DNA of 64,000 nucleotides from Mycobacterium sp. 852014-52450_SCH5900713 (GTDB lineage Bacteria; Actinomycetota; Actinomycetes; Mycobacteriales; Mycobacteriaceae), in contig NZ_LZIL01000069.1 in assembly GCF_001667075.1 (NCBI RefSeq), positions 112,966 through 176,965 of the forward strand, in the 5' to 3' direction. Each line of letters opens with the position of its first letter. Positions within the stretch are counted from its first letter, which is position 1. Shown here piece after piece: positions 1 to 19,552 of the stretch. The notes under the pieces were generated by a model, which was given only the letters and a program-made list of their open reading frames with translations, was not told where the DNA came from and did not search any database. The position numbers and the translations under genes are program-made.

Positions 1-737
1 GCGGCGGCTGTGACCGGCCCGACGCCGGGCAGGGCGTCCAAGTCCTCCACGGTCGCGCTGTTGAGGTCGAGCACTTCACCCGCCTTCGGCTTCCCCGGCC
101 CCGCTCCGGTCCGCGGTGGCGGTGGCTTGGACGTCGATGTGGAACCGGAGGCGACCGAGCTTCCCAACGCCGCCGGCCGCCCGGGGACGGGCGGAAGGCC
201 GACGACGATCTGCTCGCCGTCGCCGAGCGGACGCGCCATGTTCAGCCCGACGGTGTCCGCCCCGTTCACCGCCCCGCCCGCGGCCTGCAGCGCGTCGGCG
301 ACCCGCGCCCCAGGCGCCAGGGTGACCAGTCCCGGGCTGTGCACCAGGCCCACCACGCTCACCACCACTGGCCGGTCGGGGCCGGCGCCGGGGGCCGCCG
401 ACGACTTGTGGCCCGCCGTCGACGCCTTCTCGACCGGCGGCAGTTTGGCCGACATCACCGGCGCCGGCCGGTCGCGCAGCAGCGTGAACACCGTGACCAG
501 AACGGCCAGCGCGGCCACGATCGCCAACCCGATGGCACCCGCACGCCCCGGGTCGGCGCGCAGCCTGGCCACCCAGCCCCGATCCGCGGACACATCCGGC
601 AGCCACCGCGGCAGCAGCGAATTCTGGTCCTCGTCCACCGCCTGATCGGGCGACGTCGACGCGGCGCCGTCGGGCTCGGCGTCCGGTTGGGCACCGAGTC
701 GCCGCTGCAGACGCTCGGCGGGAAGTTCTGTTCGCAT
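1..737 (-). CDS. comEA: ComEA-like SLBB/helix-hairpin-helix DNA-binding protein, 3' end cut by window
   Basis: The frame opens at ATG 737 and runs off the window start, so the C-terminus is missing. Visible parts in order are an acidic, proline-rich cytoplasmic N-terminus, one membrane segment (around residues 65-85, rich in A, I, V and L), an SLBB-type fold containing VVVSVVGLVHSPGLVTL, a proline/glycine linker, and the start of a helix-hairpin-helix (LDLNSATVEDLDALPGVGP) that breaks off at the edge. This order is typical of ComEA, the membrane-anchored DNA receptor of competence systems; its role in mycobacteria is not established. It is the counterpart of Rv2415c by position. The 195 bp between it and the divergent fadE pair hold no gene but contain two DnaA-box-like 9-mers. 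Confidence 0.88.
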   Translation of the reverse strand, partial: MRTELPAERLQRRLGAQPDAEPDGAASTSPDQAVDEDQNSLLPRWLPDVSADRGWVARLRADPGRAGAIGLAIVAALAVLVTVFTLLRDRPAPVMSAKLPPVEKASTAGHKSSAAPGAGPDRPVVVSVVGLVHSPGLVTLAPGARVADALQAAGGAVNGADTVGLNMARPLGDGEQIVVGLPPVPGRPAALGSSVASGSTSTSKPPPPRTGAGPGKPKAGEVLDLNSATVEDLDALPGVGPVTAA

Positions 738-800
738 GCGCCGACCGTAGGTGCGCCGACCGCCAGATCGGCCCCCACCCGGCGACGCCGCGACCCCGGC

Positions 801-827
801 TGTGGATTAAACCGAGGCTGTGCACAA
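801..827. other. Two DnaA-box-like 9-mers between comEA and fadE genes
   Basis: TGTGGATTA (801-809) and TGTGCACAA (819-827) lie 9 bp apart in the divergent intergenic region. Each differs by one base from common DnaA-box forms (TGTGGATAA and TGTGGACAA). A chance pair is possible; no AT-rich unwinding region is seen nearby. Confidence 0.25.
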
Positions 828-932
828 CCGCTGTACGGGATGGGTCAAGATGGACCGGAGAACGCATCGCCAGGACCGGGCATCCATCCGACGCTGGTAA
901 CCATGTTCAGCCCCAGACGACAGGAGGTCGCC

Positions 933-2093
933 GTGCAACTGGCGCTCACACCGGAGGAAGCCGCGTTCCGCGACGAGCTCCGCACCATCTACACCACCAA
1001 GATTCCCGAAGAGCTGCGCGAGCGGGTGCGCCGGGGCGCGGCGGAGGTGAAGCACGACGACATCGTCACCAGCCACAAGATCCTGCACGAGCACGGTTTG
1101 GCGGTACCGAACTGGCCGGTCGAATGGGGCGGCAAGGACTGGACGGCCACCCAGCACCAGATCTGGGCCGACGAGATGCAGCTGGCGTGCGTCCCGGAGC
1201 CGCTGAACTTCAACACCAAGATGGTGGGCCCGGTGATCGCCGAATTCGGTTCGGAGGAGGTCAAACAACGCTTCCTGCCGCCGACGGCCAGCCTCGACAT
1301 CTGGTGGTGTCAGGGATTCTCCGAGCCCGAGGCCGGTTCGGATCTGGCGTCGTTGCGCACCACCGCGGTGCGGGACGGCGACAGCTACGTCGTCAACGGG
1401 CAGAAGACCTGGACCACGCTCGGCCAGTACGCGGACTGGATCTTCTGCCTGGTGCGCACCGACCCGCAGGCGCCCAAGCGGCAGGCGGGCATCTCGTTTC
1501 TGCTGTTCGACATGAAGACCCCCGGCATCACGCTGCGGCCCATCAAGACGATCGACGGCGGTCACGAGGTCAACGAGATCTTTTTCGAAGACGTCCGGGT
1601 ACCCGCCAACCAGCTTGTGGGAGAAGAGAATAAGGGCTGGACATACGCCAAGTTCCTGTTGGGCAACGAACGCACCGGCATCGCCGGTGTCGGCCGGACC
1701 AAGGTGCGCCTCGCCGAGGTGAAGAAACACGCGGCGGCCACCGGGGTGCTGCAGGATCCCCTGTTCGCGGCGCGCCTGGCCGAGGCCGAAAACGAATTGC
1801 TGGCATTGGAACTCACGCAGTCGCGGGTGGTCACGGACTCCGCGAACGGCCAGCCCAATCCGGCTTCGTCGGTGCTCAAATTGCGCGGCAGCCAATTGCA
1901 GCAGATCGCCACCGAGCTGCTGGTCGAGGTGGCCGGGCCCGATGCCCTGCCGGCCGACGGCGAAGGCATCGCGTCTCCGGACTGGGCGCAACACAGTGCG
2001 CCGCACTACCTCAATTACCGCAAGACGTCGATCTACGGCGGCAGCAACGAGGTGCAGCGCAACATCATCGCGTCCACCATTCTGGGATTGTGA
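933..2093 (+). CDS. Acyl-CoA dehydrogenase (FadE family), first of a tandem pair
   Basis: About 386 aa. GTG 933 is chosen because AGGAGG lies 5 bp upstream (922-927) and translation then begins VQLALTPEEAAFRDEL, as usual for this family; upstream in-frame codons have no such site. The three acyl-CoA dehydrogenase domains are visible: an N-terminal helical part, a middle beta part with WCQGFSEPEAGSDLASL and NGQKTWTT, and a C-terminal helical part ending YGGSNEVQRNIIA. FAD-dependent alpha,beta-dehydrogenation of an acyl-CoA is expected. The next fadE starts 7 bp downstream. Adjacent unequal FadE pairs in actinobacteria commonly form alpha2beta2 enzymes acting on bulky acyl-CoAs such as sterol side chains, so the two probably work together. 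The substrate cannot be read from sequence. Confidence 0.9.
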   Translation: MQLALTPEEAAFRDELRTIYTTKIPEELRERVRRGAAEVKHDDIVTSHKILHEHGLAVPNWPVEWGGKDWTATQHQIWADEMQLACVPEPLNFNTKMVGPVIAEFGSEEVKQRFLPPTASLDIWWCQGFSEPEAGSDLASLRTTAVRDGDSYVVNGQKTWTTLGQYADWIFCLVRTDPQAPKRQAGISFLLFDMKTPGITLRPIKTIDGGHEVNEIFFEDVRVPANQLVGEENKGWTYAKFLLGNERTGIAGVGRTKVRLAEVKKHAAATGVLQDPLFAARLAEAENELLALELTQSRVVTDSANGQPNPASSVLKLRGSQLQQIATELLVEVAGPDALPADGEGIASPDWAQHSAPHYLNYRKTSIYGGSNEVQRNIIASTILGL

Positions 2094-2100
2094 GGCAGCC

Positions 2101-3207
2101 ATGGACTTTCAGTTGACCGACGAGCAGACCCTGCTGCGCGACACGACCCGCGACCTGCTCTCACGCAGCTACGACCCGGAAAGCCGCAACAAGGTGATCG
2201 GCTCCGATCTGGGCTGGAGCCGCGAAGTATGGAGTCAGCTCGCCGACACCGGGATCCTCGGCCTCGGGTTCGACCCCGAGGAGGCGGGCCAGATCGAGAT
2301 CATGGTCGTGCTCGTCGAGGCGGGGCGCCGGCTGGCTCCCGAACCGATCCTGCACGCCGCGCTGGCACCGGGTGCGCTGATCGCCGAGTTGGGCACCGAC
2401 GCCCAGAAGGAAGGGCTGGACGACGTCGCGGCCGGCCAACGCTTGCTGGCCTTCGCCCACCTGGAACCCGGACATCGCAACCCGACCGCGGACGTGGGCA
2501 CCAAGGCTGTGCGGCAAGGAGATTCGTGGACATTGAGCGGGCGCAAGAACCCGGTGCTCGCCGGTGACTGCGCCGACGCCCTGGTGGTCAGCGCCGCCTT
2601 GCCGGACGGCGGCACCGGCCTGTTTCTGGCCGACGCGAGCGCGGTCACGCGTCACCCGTACCGGACCTTCGACGGACAACGCGGCGCGCAGGTCGATTTC
2701 GAGGCCACACCGGCGGAACCCTTGGGCGAAGCGGCGGACGCGTCGCAGGCTATCCGCAACGCGGTGATCCGCATCCAGGCTGGGCTGTGCGCCGAAGCGG
2801 TCGGGGCGATGGAGGAGGCGCTGCGGCTGACCACCGATTACCTCAAGAGCCGCAAGCAGTTCGGCGTCACGCTCAACAAATTCCAGGCGCTCACGCAGCG
2901 CGCGGCCGACATGTACGTGTCGCTGGAACTGGCGCGCAGCATGGGACTGTACGCGTCGATGTCGATCGCTGACGGCAATTTCGACCCGGTGATCGCCTCG
3001 CGGGCCAAGCTGCAGATCGGCCGCTCGGGCCGGCACATCGCGCAGGAGGCGATCCAGCTGCACGGCGGAATCGGTGTGACCGCGGAATATCCGGTCGCCC
3101 ACTACGCGGCCCGGCTCACCGCGATCGAAAACACGCTGGGCACCTCCGGCGAGCACCTGCACAACCTGATCGACCACATCGGCGACTACGACCTGGCCCG
3201 TCTCTAG
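2101..3207 (+). CDS. Acyl-CoA dehydrogenase (FadE family), second of a tandem pair
   Basis: About 368 aa from ATG 2101, 7 bp after the stop of the first fadE and preceded by GAGG. It begins MDFQLTDEQTLLRDTTRDLL and carries the C-terminal helices with LKSRKQFGVTLNKFQA and LHGGIGVTAEYPVAHY, standard ACAD signatures. The middle domain (GRKNPVLAGDCADALVVSA) is less canonical than in the partner, as often seen in the non-identical subunit of heteromeric FadE enzymes. I infer that it forms one enzyme with the upstream product. Both lie upstream of a small flavoprotein gene and converge on the large PKS. A link to polyketide lipid metabolism is possible but rests only on position. Confidence 0.88.
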   Translation: MDFQLTDEQTLLRDTTRDLLSRSYDPESRNKVIGSDLGWSREVWSQLADTGILGLGFDPEEAGQIEIMVVLVEAGRRLAPEPILHAALAPGALIAELGTDAQKEGLDDVAAGQRLLAFAHLEPGHRNPTADVGTKAVRQGDSWTLSGRKNPVLAGDCADALVVSAALPDGGTGLFLADASAVTRHPYRTFDGQRGAQVDFEATPAEPLGEAADASQAIRNAVIRIQAGLCAEAVGAMEEALRLTTDYLKSRKQFGVTLNKFQALTQRAADMYVSLELARSMGLYASMSIADGNFDPVIASRAKLQIGRSGRHIAQEAIQLHGGIGVTAEYPVAHYAARLTAIENTLGTSGEHLHNLIDHIGDYDLARL

Positions 3208-3210
3208 CGC

Positions 3211-3633
3211 ATGACAGAGCTCTCCGGCAAAGCCGTCGAGTTCCTGTCAGCCGGCACCCGCACCGGGATGCTCGGTTATGTCGCCGGCGACGGCCGACCC
3301 CTGGTCGCGCCGGTGTGGTTCGTGGTCGACGGGGACCAGCTGGCGTTCAACACCGGCCGCGAGACGTCGAAAGGCCGTGCCCTGCACCGCGATCCGCGTG
3401 TGGTGATCTGCGTCGACGATCCCCACCCGCCGTATTCGTTCGTTCAGGTCCAGGGCGTCGCCACGGTGAGTGAGGACCCGGCCGACGTGCTCGACGTCGC
3501 CACCCGAACCGGCGCCCGGTACATGGGCGCCGACCGCGCCGAGGAGTTCGGCCGCCGCAACTCCGCGCCCGGCGAGCTTGTGGTGCGGGTGCGCCCGACC
3601 AAGGTCATCGCCGGTTTCGATATCAGCGACTGA
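3211..3633 (+). CDS. PPOX-class split-barrel flavoprotein (F420/FMN-dependent oxidoreductase family)
   Basis: 140 aa, ATG 3211, 3 bp after the fadE stop, so probably cotranscribed. The sequence MTELSGKAVEFLSAGTRTGM then GRPLVAPVWFVVDGDQLAFNTG is the usual opening of small split-barrel proteins of the pyridoxamine-phosphate-oxidase superfamily (FDOR-B type in mycobacteria). The region KGRALHRDPRVVICVDDP includes the phosphate-contacting Lys/Arg segment. Mycobacterial members use F420 or FMN to reduce enones, biliverdin or xenobiotics. Neither the cofactor nor the substrate can be decided here. It ends 28 bp before the convergent PKS stop codon. Confidence 0.8.
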   Translation: MTELSGKAVEFLSAGTRTGMLGYVAGDGRPLVAPVWFVVDGDQLAFNTGRETSKGRALHRDPRVVICVDDPHPPYSFVQVQGVATVSEDPADVLDVATRTGARYMGADRAEEFGRRNSAPGELVVRVRPTKVIAGFDISD

Positions 3634-3661
3634 CGCCGGCGCCGAAGAATCGCCGCCCGGA

Positions 3662-14650
<10,989 letters not shown>

Positions 14651-14982
14651 GCATCTGTCCTCTCGCATCGACCCGCGAAGGTAGATCCCCGGGGCCGGCC
14701 TCCGGCGACGGGTCCGTAACTCCGGACCAAACCGTGTGACCCGATCACTGCACCACATGCCGACCCGGTACGCAGGAGAATCGTTCCCCCTACGGCGAGT
14801 AGTGTCGCCGGATGCCAGACTGCGTCCCACGCCGGGCCGCCCATCACCCTAATCGGTAGCCCCGCCTGTCGCTGCGAGCACGTGCGGCCCGGCATGTCGG
14901 GGACGGTGGGTGCCGAAGAAGCTATCTTGATCTCGCCAGCGGCCGGCCGGAACCGCAGCGCTGGCGGAACGAGGAGAAGATA
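14651..14982. promoter_or_regulatory. Divergent promoter region between the PKS and papA3-like genes
   Basis: 332 bp without a gene. It must hold the promoters of both transcription units. Seen directly: an inverted repeat GGTCCG/CGGACC with a 6-nt spacer (14711-14728) in the PKS leader, and TATCTT near 14922 as a possible -10 for the papA side. GAGGAGAAG at 14971-14979 is the ribosome binding site of papA. No strong -35 box was recognised. Confidence 0.5.
14711..14728. promoter_or_regulatory. Inverted repeat in the PKS upstream region
   Basis: Arms GGTCCG (14711-14716) and CGGACC (14723-14728) are perfect complements around a 6-nt centre. It lies about 60 bp upstream of the PKS start codon and could be an operator or a leader hairpin. 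There is no direct evidence for a regulator. Confidence 0.3.
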
Positions 14983-16404
14983 TTGCGTATCGGGAAAATC
15001 ACCATCGGCTCAATCCGTGATTGGACGCCGAGCCCAGGAGTTCTCATCTCCTGGCACCCGACACCCACGGCCCGGGAAAGGGCCCGGCAAGCGCCGGTCA
15101 GCCCGGTGCCCGTCAGCTATATGCAGAGTCAGCATCTTCGGGGTTATCACCGGCAAACGACCTCGGGGCTCGACTATTCACGGCAAATCATCGCGACCTG
15201 CGAAGTCCCCGGCCAGTGCGACATCTCCGCCATGAATGACGCGCTCAATGCATATTTGCGCCGGCACGACACGTATCGCAGCTGGTTTGAGCACACCGAC
15301 GCGGGCGACATCATTCGGCATACCATCGACGATCCCGCCGATATCGAATTCGCGCCCACCGACCACGGCGAAATGGCCGTTGACGACTTGCACAACCATG
15401 TGGTGGCCACACCCGATCCGCTGCACTGGGAGTGCTTCAGCTTCGGGATTGTCCAAAACGAGAATCACTTCACCTTCTACGCGAGCATCGACCACGTCCA
15501 CGGGGACGCGGCGCTGATCGGCATCACGATGGTGGAGTCCCACGCGCTGTACATGGCGTTGACGGGTGGCGCGGGGCCCCTTGCGCTGCCCGCCGCCGGC
15601 AGCTTTGACGATTTCTGCGCCGAAGAGCGCCGCTACACGTCAGACTTGACCCTGGATTCGCCGCAGGTGCGCGCGTGGATCGACTTCGCCGAGAACAACG
15701 ATGGAAGCCTGCCGGAGTTCCCTTTGCCACTGGGAAATCCGTTGGAGCCCAGCAAGAGTGAGATGATCACGGACACCCTGATGGACGCGCAACAAACCGC
15801 GAGATTCGAAGCGGCCTGCTCGGCGGCGGGTGCGCGCTTCGTCGGCGGCTTGTTCGCCTGCCTCGCCCAGGTGGAACACGAATTCACAGGTGCCGCCACC
15901 TATTACGGACTCACCCCCAGAGATACCCGAAAAACTTCGGACAACTTCATGACCCAGGGTTGGTTTACCGGCTTGGTTCCGATCACCGTGCCGATTGCCG
16001 CCGTGTCCTTTAGCGATGCCGCCTGGGCGGCTCAGAGTTCTTTTGACTCGAGTCTGAACATGGCGAAGGTCCCCTATTACCGCGTGCTGGAATTGGCGCC
16101 GTGGCTGAGCAGGCCCCGCCCTAACTTTCCGGTGACAAATTTTTTGCATGCGGATGCCGCTCCGATGAACGCCGTGCTCGCGGCAGCTGAGATGGGCTAC
16201 ACCAACAACATTGGGATCTACTCCGACGGAAGATATTCGTACCAGCTAACGATCTATACCTTCCGGTACGAGGAAGGCACCGCGATGGCGATAATGTTTC
16301 CAGACAACGCGGTTGCCCGAAAATCAGTCGCCCGGTATGTCGCGGCAATGAAGTCCGTCTGTATGCGGGTCGCTGATAGCGGGCATTGGGGGCGCGTTGC
16401 CTAG
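14983..16404 (+). CDS. papA3: PapA3-like polyketide-associated trehalose acyltransferase
   Basis: 473 aa from TTG 14983, with GAGGAGAAG 3-11 bp upstream. The opening MRIGKITIGSIRDW and the segments VSYMQSQHLRGYH, GLDYSR and LRRHDTYRSWF are characteristic of the PapA1/PapA2/PapA3 group. The condensation-type active site HxxxD is present as DHVHGDA. In sulfolipid, DAT and TPP biosynthesis these enzymes move acyl chains from CoA or a PKS onto trehalose; in the TPP pathway PapA3 makes the diacyltrehalose precursor. It is the first gene of the rightward unit papA-mmpL-PE, divergent from the PKS. Parts of its 3' half have lower G+C than the surroundings (one 60-base line near 16201 counts 45%), which hints at a different history. 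Confidence 0.85.
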   Translation: MRIGKITIGSIRDWTPSPGVLISWHPTPTARERARQAPVSPVPVSYMQSQHLRGYHRQTTSGLDYSRQIIATCEVPGQCDISAMNDALNAYLRRHDTYRSWFEHTDAGDIIRHTIDDPADIEFAPTDHGEMAVDDLHNHVVATPDPLHWECFSFGIVQNENHFTFYASIDHVHGDAALIGITMVESHALYMALTGGAGPLALPAAGSFDDFCAEERRYTSDLTLDSPQVRAWIDFAENNDGSLPEFPLPLGNPLEPSKSEMITDTLMDAQQTARFEAACSAAGARFVGGLFACLAQVEHEFTGAATYYGLTPRDTRKTSDNFMTQGWFTGLVPITVPIAAVSFSDAAWAAQSSFDSSLNMAKVPYYRVLELAPWLSRPRPNFPVTNFLHADAAPMNAVLAAAEMGYTNNIGIYSDGRYSYQLTIYTFRYEEGTAMAIMFPDNAVARKSVARYVAAMKSVCMRVADSGHWGRVA

Positions 16405-16480
16405 CGGGGAACAGTGCGATGGCTACTGATTTTCTCCGGACTCGGCCTTTTCACGCGGCCGGGAGCGTAGCGAGGTCGAT

Positions 16481-19480
16481 GTGCGACGGCTAGCTGATTT
16501 TGTGGTGCGTTGGCCCGGGGTCGTCATAGGTTTCTGGGTCCTGATCGCGGTCGCACTGCCGCTGACGTTCCCGCCCCTGAACGAGATGGCGCAGAAGCAC
16601 CCACTCGCGATGCTGCCGAGCGGCGCGCCGTCGAGCGTGGCCGCCCGGAAGATGACCGAAGCGTTTCACGAATCGGGCGCCGAAAACCTCATGCTGGTGG
16701 TGCTCAGCGATGAGAAAGGGCTTGGGCCCGCCGACGAAGCCACCTACCGCAAGCTGGTGAGCGCCCTGCACGACGACCGGCGCGACGTGCTGATGTTGCA
16801 AGATTTCGTCAGCACGCCGCCCTTGCGTCCGGTTTTGACCAGTAAGGACCGCAAATCCTGGGTGCTGCCGGTCGGCCTCGCCGGCGAATTGGGCACACCA
16901 AAGTCCTACGCCGCCTACCTCCGCGTTGCCGACATCGTCAAACACAACGTCGCCGGATCCCCGTTGACAGCGAACCTGACCGGACCCGCTGCCACCGTCA
17001 GCGATCTCACCGTCGCGGGCGAGCGGGATCGCCTTCCGATTGAACTGGCGATCGCCGCCCTGGTGCTCGTCGTCCTGCTGGTGGTCTACCGCAACCCACT
17101 CACCATGCTGCTGCCGCTGCTCGCGATCGGAGCGTCGATGGTGATCGCGCAGGCCGTCGTCGCCGGAATCTCGCAAATCGGCGGCCTAGGCGTTTCGAAC
17201 CAGTCCATCGTCTTCTTGAGCGCCATCATCGCCGGCGCGGGAACCGACTACGCGGTCTTCCTGATCAGCCGCTACCACGACTATCTGCGACGCGGCGCGG
17301 ACTTCGACGAAGCCGTGCGGCGGGCGCTCACCTCGATCGGAAAAGTGATCGCCGCATCCGCGGCCACGGTCGGAATCACTTTCCTCGGAATAAGTTTCGC
17401 CCGAATGGGTGTGTTCTCCACGGTGGGTGTCTCGTCGGCCATCGGGATCGGCGTCGCCTTCCTCGCTGCGATGACCTTGCTGCCCGCCATCCTGGTAGTG
17501 GCCGGGCCGCGCGGCTGGGTCAAGCCCCCACGCGAACTGACCGCCCGGTTCTGGCGACGTTCGGGGATTCGCATCGTGCGCCGGCCCGGCGTGCATCTGG
17601 TTGCCAGCGTGCTGGTGCTGATCATCCTCGCCAGCTGTGCGGGCTTGGTGCGCTACAACTACGACGACCGCAAGGCCCTGCCGTCCTCGGCACCGAGTTC
17701 GATCGGGTATGCCGCGCTGGATCGCCACTTCCCGGTCAATCAGTCCATTCCCGAATACATCCTCGTCCAGTCACCGCACGACCTGCGTACGCCGCGGGCG
17801 CTTGCGGATCTGGAGCAGATGGCCGACCGAGTCAGCCAACTGCCGAACATCGCTGCGGTCAGCGGCGTGACCCGGCCCGCGGGCGCGGTGCCGGAACAGT
17901 TCAGGGCCACCTACCAGGCGGGCGCCATCGGCGCTCGCCTGGGCGCCGGTTCGGCCCTGATCAGCGACCACGCCGATGATCTCAACCGACTGCTCGCCGG
18001 GGCCAACACCCTGGCCGACAACCTCGGCGATGTGCGGGGCCAGGTCAACCAGATGGTCGCAGGGATGCAAGGCCTGACCGAGGCTTTCACTTCGATGAGG
18101 ACCCAGTACGGCGGCGACAAGTTGGTCAAGGAAGTCGTCACCGCCGCCAAGCTCGTCAGCAGCATCAATTCCCTCGGCCATACCATCGGCGTCAACTTTG
18201 CGGCCGTCAAGGACATGTTCGCCTGGGTGGCCCCGGTGCTGGCGGCGCTCGAGGGCAACCAGGTTTGCGATGCCGATCCGTCCTGCAGCGCCACCCGCGC
18301 CCAATTCGAGCGTGTGGTCAATGCCCGCGGTGACGGAAGCCTCGACCAGATCAACGATCTGGCCGGACAGCTCCAGGCGTTCCAAGACCGGCAGACCCTC
18401 AACGCCTCGGTGGATCACCTGCGTGGTGCACTCGCCAACTTCGTCAAGGCGCTGCATGCCATGGGGCTGGACCAGCCCGGCGGCCTGCAGGCCGACCTGA
18501 ACCATCTGCAACAAGGCGCTGACCGGTTCGCCAGCGGAAGCCGGCAAGTGGCCGATGGGGTGGACCAACTCGTCGACCAGATCAAACAGATGGGTACGGG
18601 GCTCGGCGAGGCGTCGGCGTTCCTCCTCACGCTGAAACGCGACGCGGCGGAACCGTCGATGGCGGGGTTCAACGTTCCGGCGCAGCTGCTGCACATGGAG
18701 GAGTTCAAAAAGGCCGCCAAGGCGTTCATTTCGCCCGACGGGCACTCGGTGCGGTATTTGGTGCAGACCAAACTCAACCCGTTCAGCGCCGAGGCGATGG
18801 ATCAGGTCAGCGCGATCAGCGATACCGCCAGAGGAGCCCAACCGAATACGTCATTGGCGGATGCGTCGATATCGATGGCCGGATATCCCGTTACGCTCCG
18901 GGACACGCGAGACTTTTACGAGCACGACATCAAATTCATCATTGTCGTCACCATCATCGTCGTGCTGATGACGCTGATCGCGCTGCTGCGTGCGGTCGTC
19001 GCGCCGCTGTATCTGGTCGCTTCCGTCGTTATCTCGTACTTGTCGGCGGTGGGTATCGGCGTCCTGACATTTCAATTCCTACTGGGCCAGCAATTACATT
19101 GGAGCGTCCCGCCGTTGGCCTTTGTGGTATTGGTCGCCGTCGGGGCCGATTACAATATGCTTTTCGTCTCGCGAATGCGTGACGAATCCCCGAACAGCAT
19201 GCGTTATGGCGTCATCCGCGCGTTGAGTTCGACCGGCGGTGTGATCACCGCGGCGGGTTTGATCTTCGCCGCCTCGATGTGGGGCCTGGTGTTTTCCAGC
19301 ATCGGCACCGTCGTCCAGGGTGGCTTCGTGATCGGGATCGGAATCTTGCTCGACACCTTTCTGGTCCGCACCATAACGGTGCCCGCCTTGGCTACGCTGG
19401 TCGGGCGGGCCAGCTGGTGGCCGTCACGGCCGGGAGCGCAGCGGTCGCGAGCCCAGTCACCGGCCGGGACCGCGGACTAG
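16481..19480 (+). CDS. mmpL10: MmpL10-like RND lipid transporter
   Basis: 999 aa from GTG 16481, 76 bp after papA. Typical MmpL layout: TM1 at about residues 12-30, a periplasmic porter domain, TM2-6 containing GAGTDYAVFLISRYHDYLRRG (proton-relay Asp-Tyr), a long second periplasmic domain with helical hairpins, and TM7-12 with VGADYNMLFVSRMRDE (second Asp-Tyr pair). MmpL proteins use proton motive force to move lipids across the plasma membrane. In the TPP and DAT pathways MmpL10 carries diacyltrehalose outward for final acylation. The position between papA3-like and PE-PPE-domain genes supports that assignment. No cognate mmpS is adjacent, as usual for MmpL10. Confidence 0.87.
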   Translation: MRRLADFVVRWPGVVIGFWVLIAVALPLTFPPLNEMAQKHPLAMLPSGAPSSVAARKMTEAFHESGAENLMLVVLSDEKGLGPADEATYRKLVSALHDDRRDVLMLQDFVSTPPLRPVLTSKDRKSWVLPVGLAGELGTPKSYAAYLRVADIVKHNVAGSPLTANLTGPAATVSDLTVAGERDRLPIELAIAALVLVVLLVVYRNPLTMLLPLLAIGASMVIAQAVVAGISQIGGLGVSNQSIVFLSAIIAGAGTDYAVFLISRYHDYLRRGADFDEAVRRALTSIGKVIAASAATVGITFLGISFARMGVFSTVGVSSAIGIGVAFLAAMTLLPAILVVAGPRGWVKPPRELTARFWRRSGIRIVRRPGVHLVASVLVLIILASCAGLVRYNYDDRKALPSSAPSSIGYAALDRHFPVNQSIPEYILVQSPHDLRTPRALADLEQMADRVSQLPNIAAVSGVTRPAGAVPEQFRATYQAGAIGARLGAGSALISDHADDLNRLLAGANTLADNLGDVRGQVNQMVAGMQGLTEAFTSMRTQYGGDKLVKEVVTAAKLVSSINSLGHTIGVNFAAVKDMFAWVAPVLAALEGNQVCDADPSCSATRAQFERVVNARGDGSLDQINDLAGQLQAFQDRQTLNASVDHLRGALANFVKALHAMGLDQPGGLQADLNHLQQGADRFASGSRQVADGVDQLVDQIKQMGTGLGEASAFLLTLKRDAAEPSMAGFNVPAQLLHMEEFKKAAKAFISPDGHSVRYLVQTKLNPFSAEAMDQVSAISDTARGAQPNTSLADASISMAGYPVTLRDTRDFYEHDIKFIIVVTIIVVLMTLIALLRAVVAPLYLVASVVISYLSAVGIGVLTFQFLLGQQLHWSVPPLAFVVLVAVGADYNMLFVSRMRDESPNSMRYGVIRALSSTGGVITAAGLIFAASMWGLVFSSIGTVVQGGFVIGIGILLDTFLVRTITVPALATLVGRASWWPSRPGAQRSRAQSPAGTAD

Positions 19481-19552
19481 TACCAGTCAGCTGCGAGGCC
19501 GACGAGCGATATGCGACACTACGAGACCAAGTCGGGCAGGCGGGAAGTGGCG

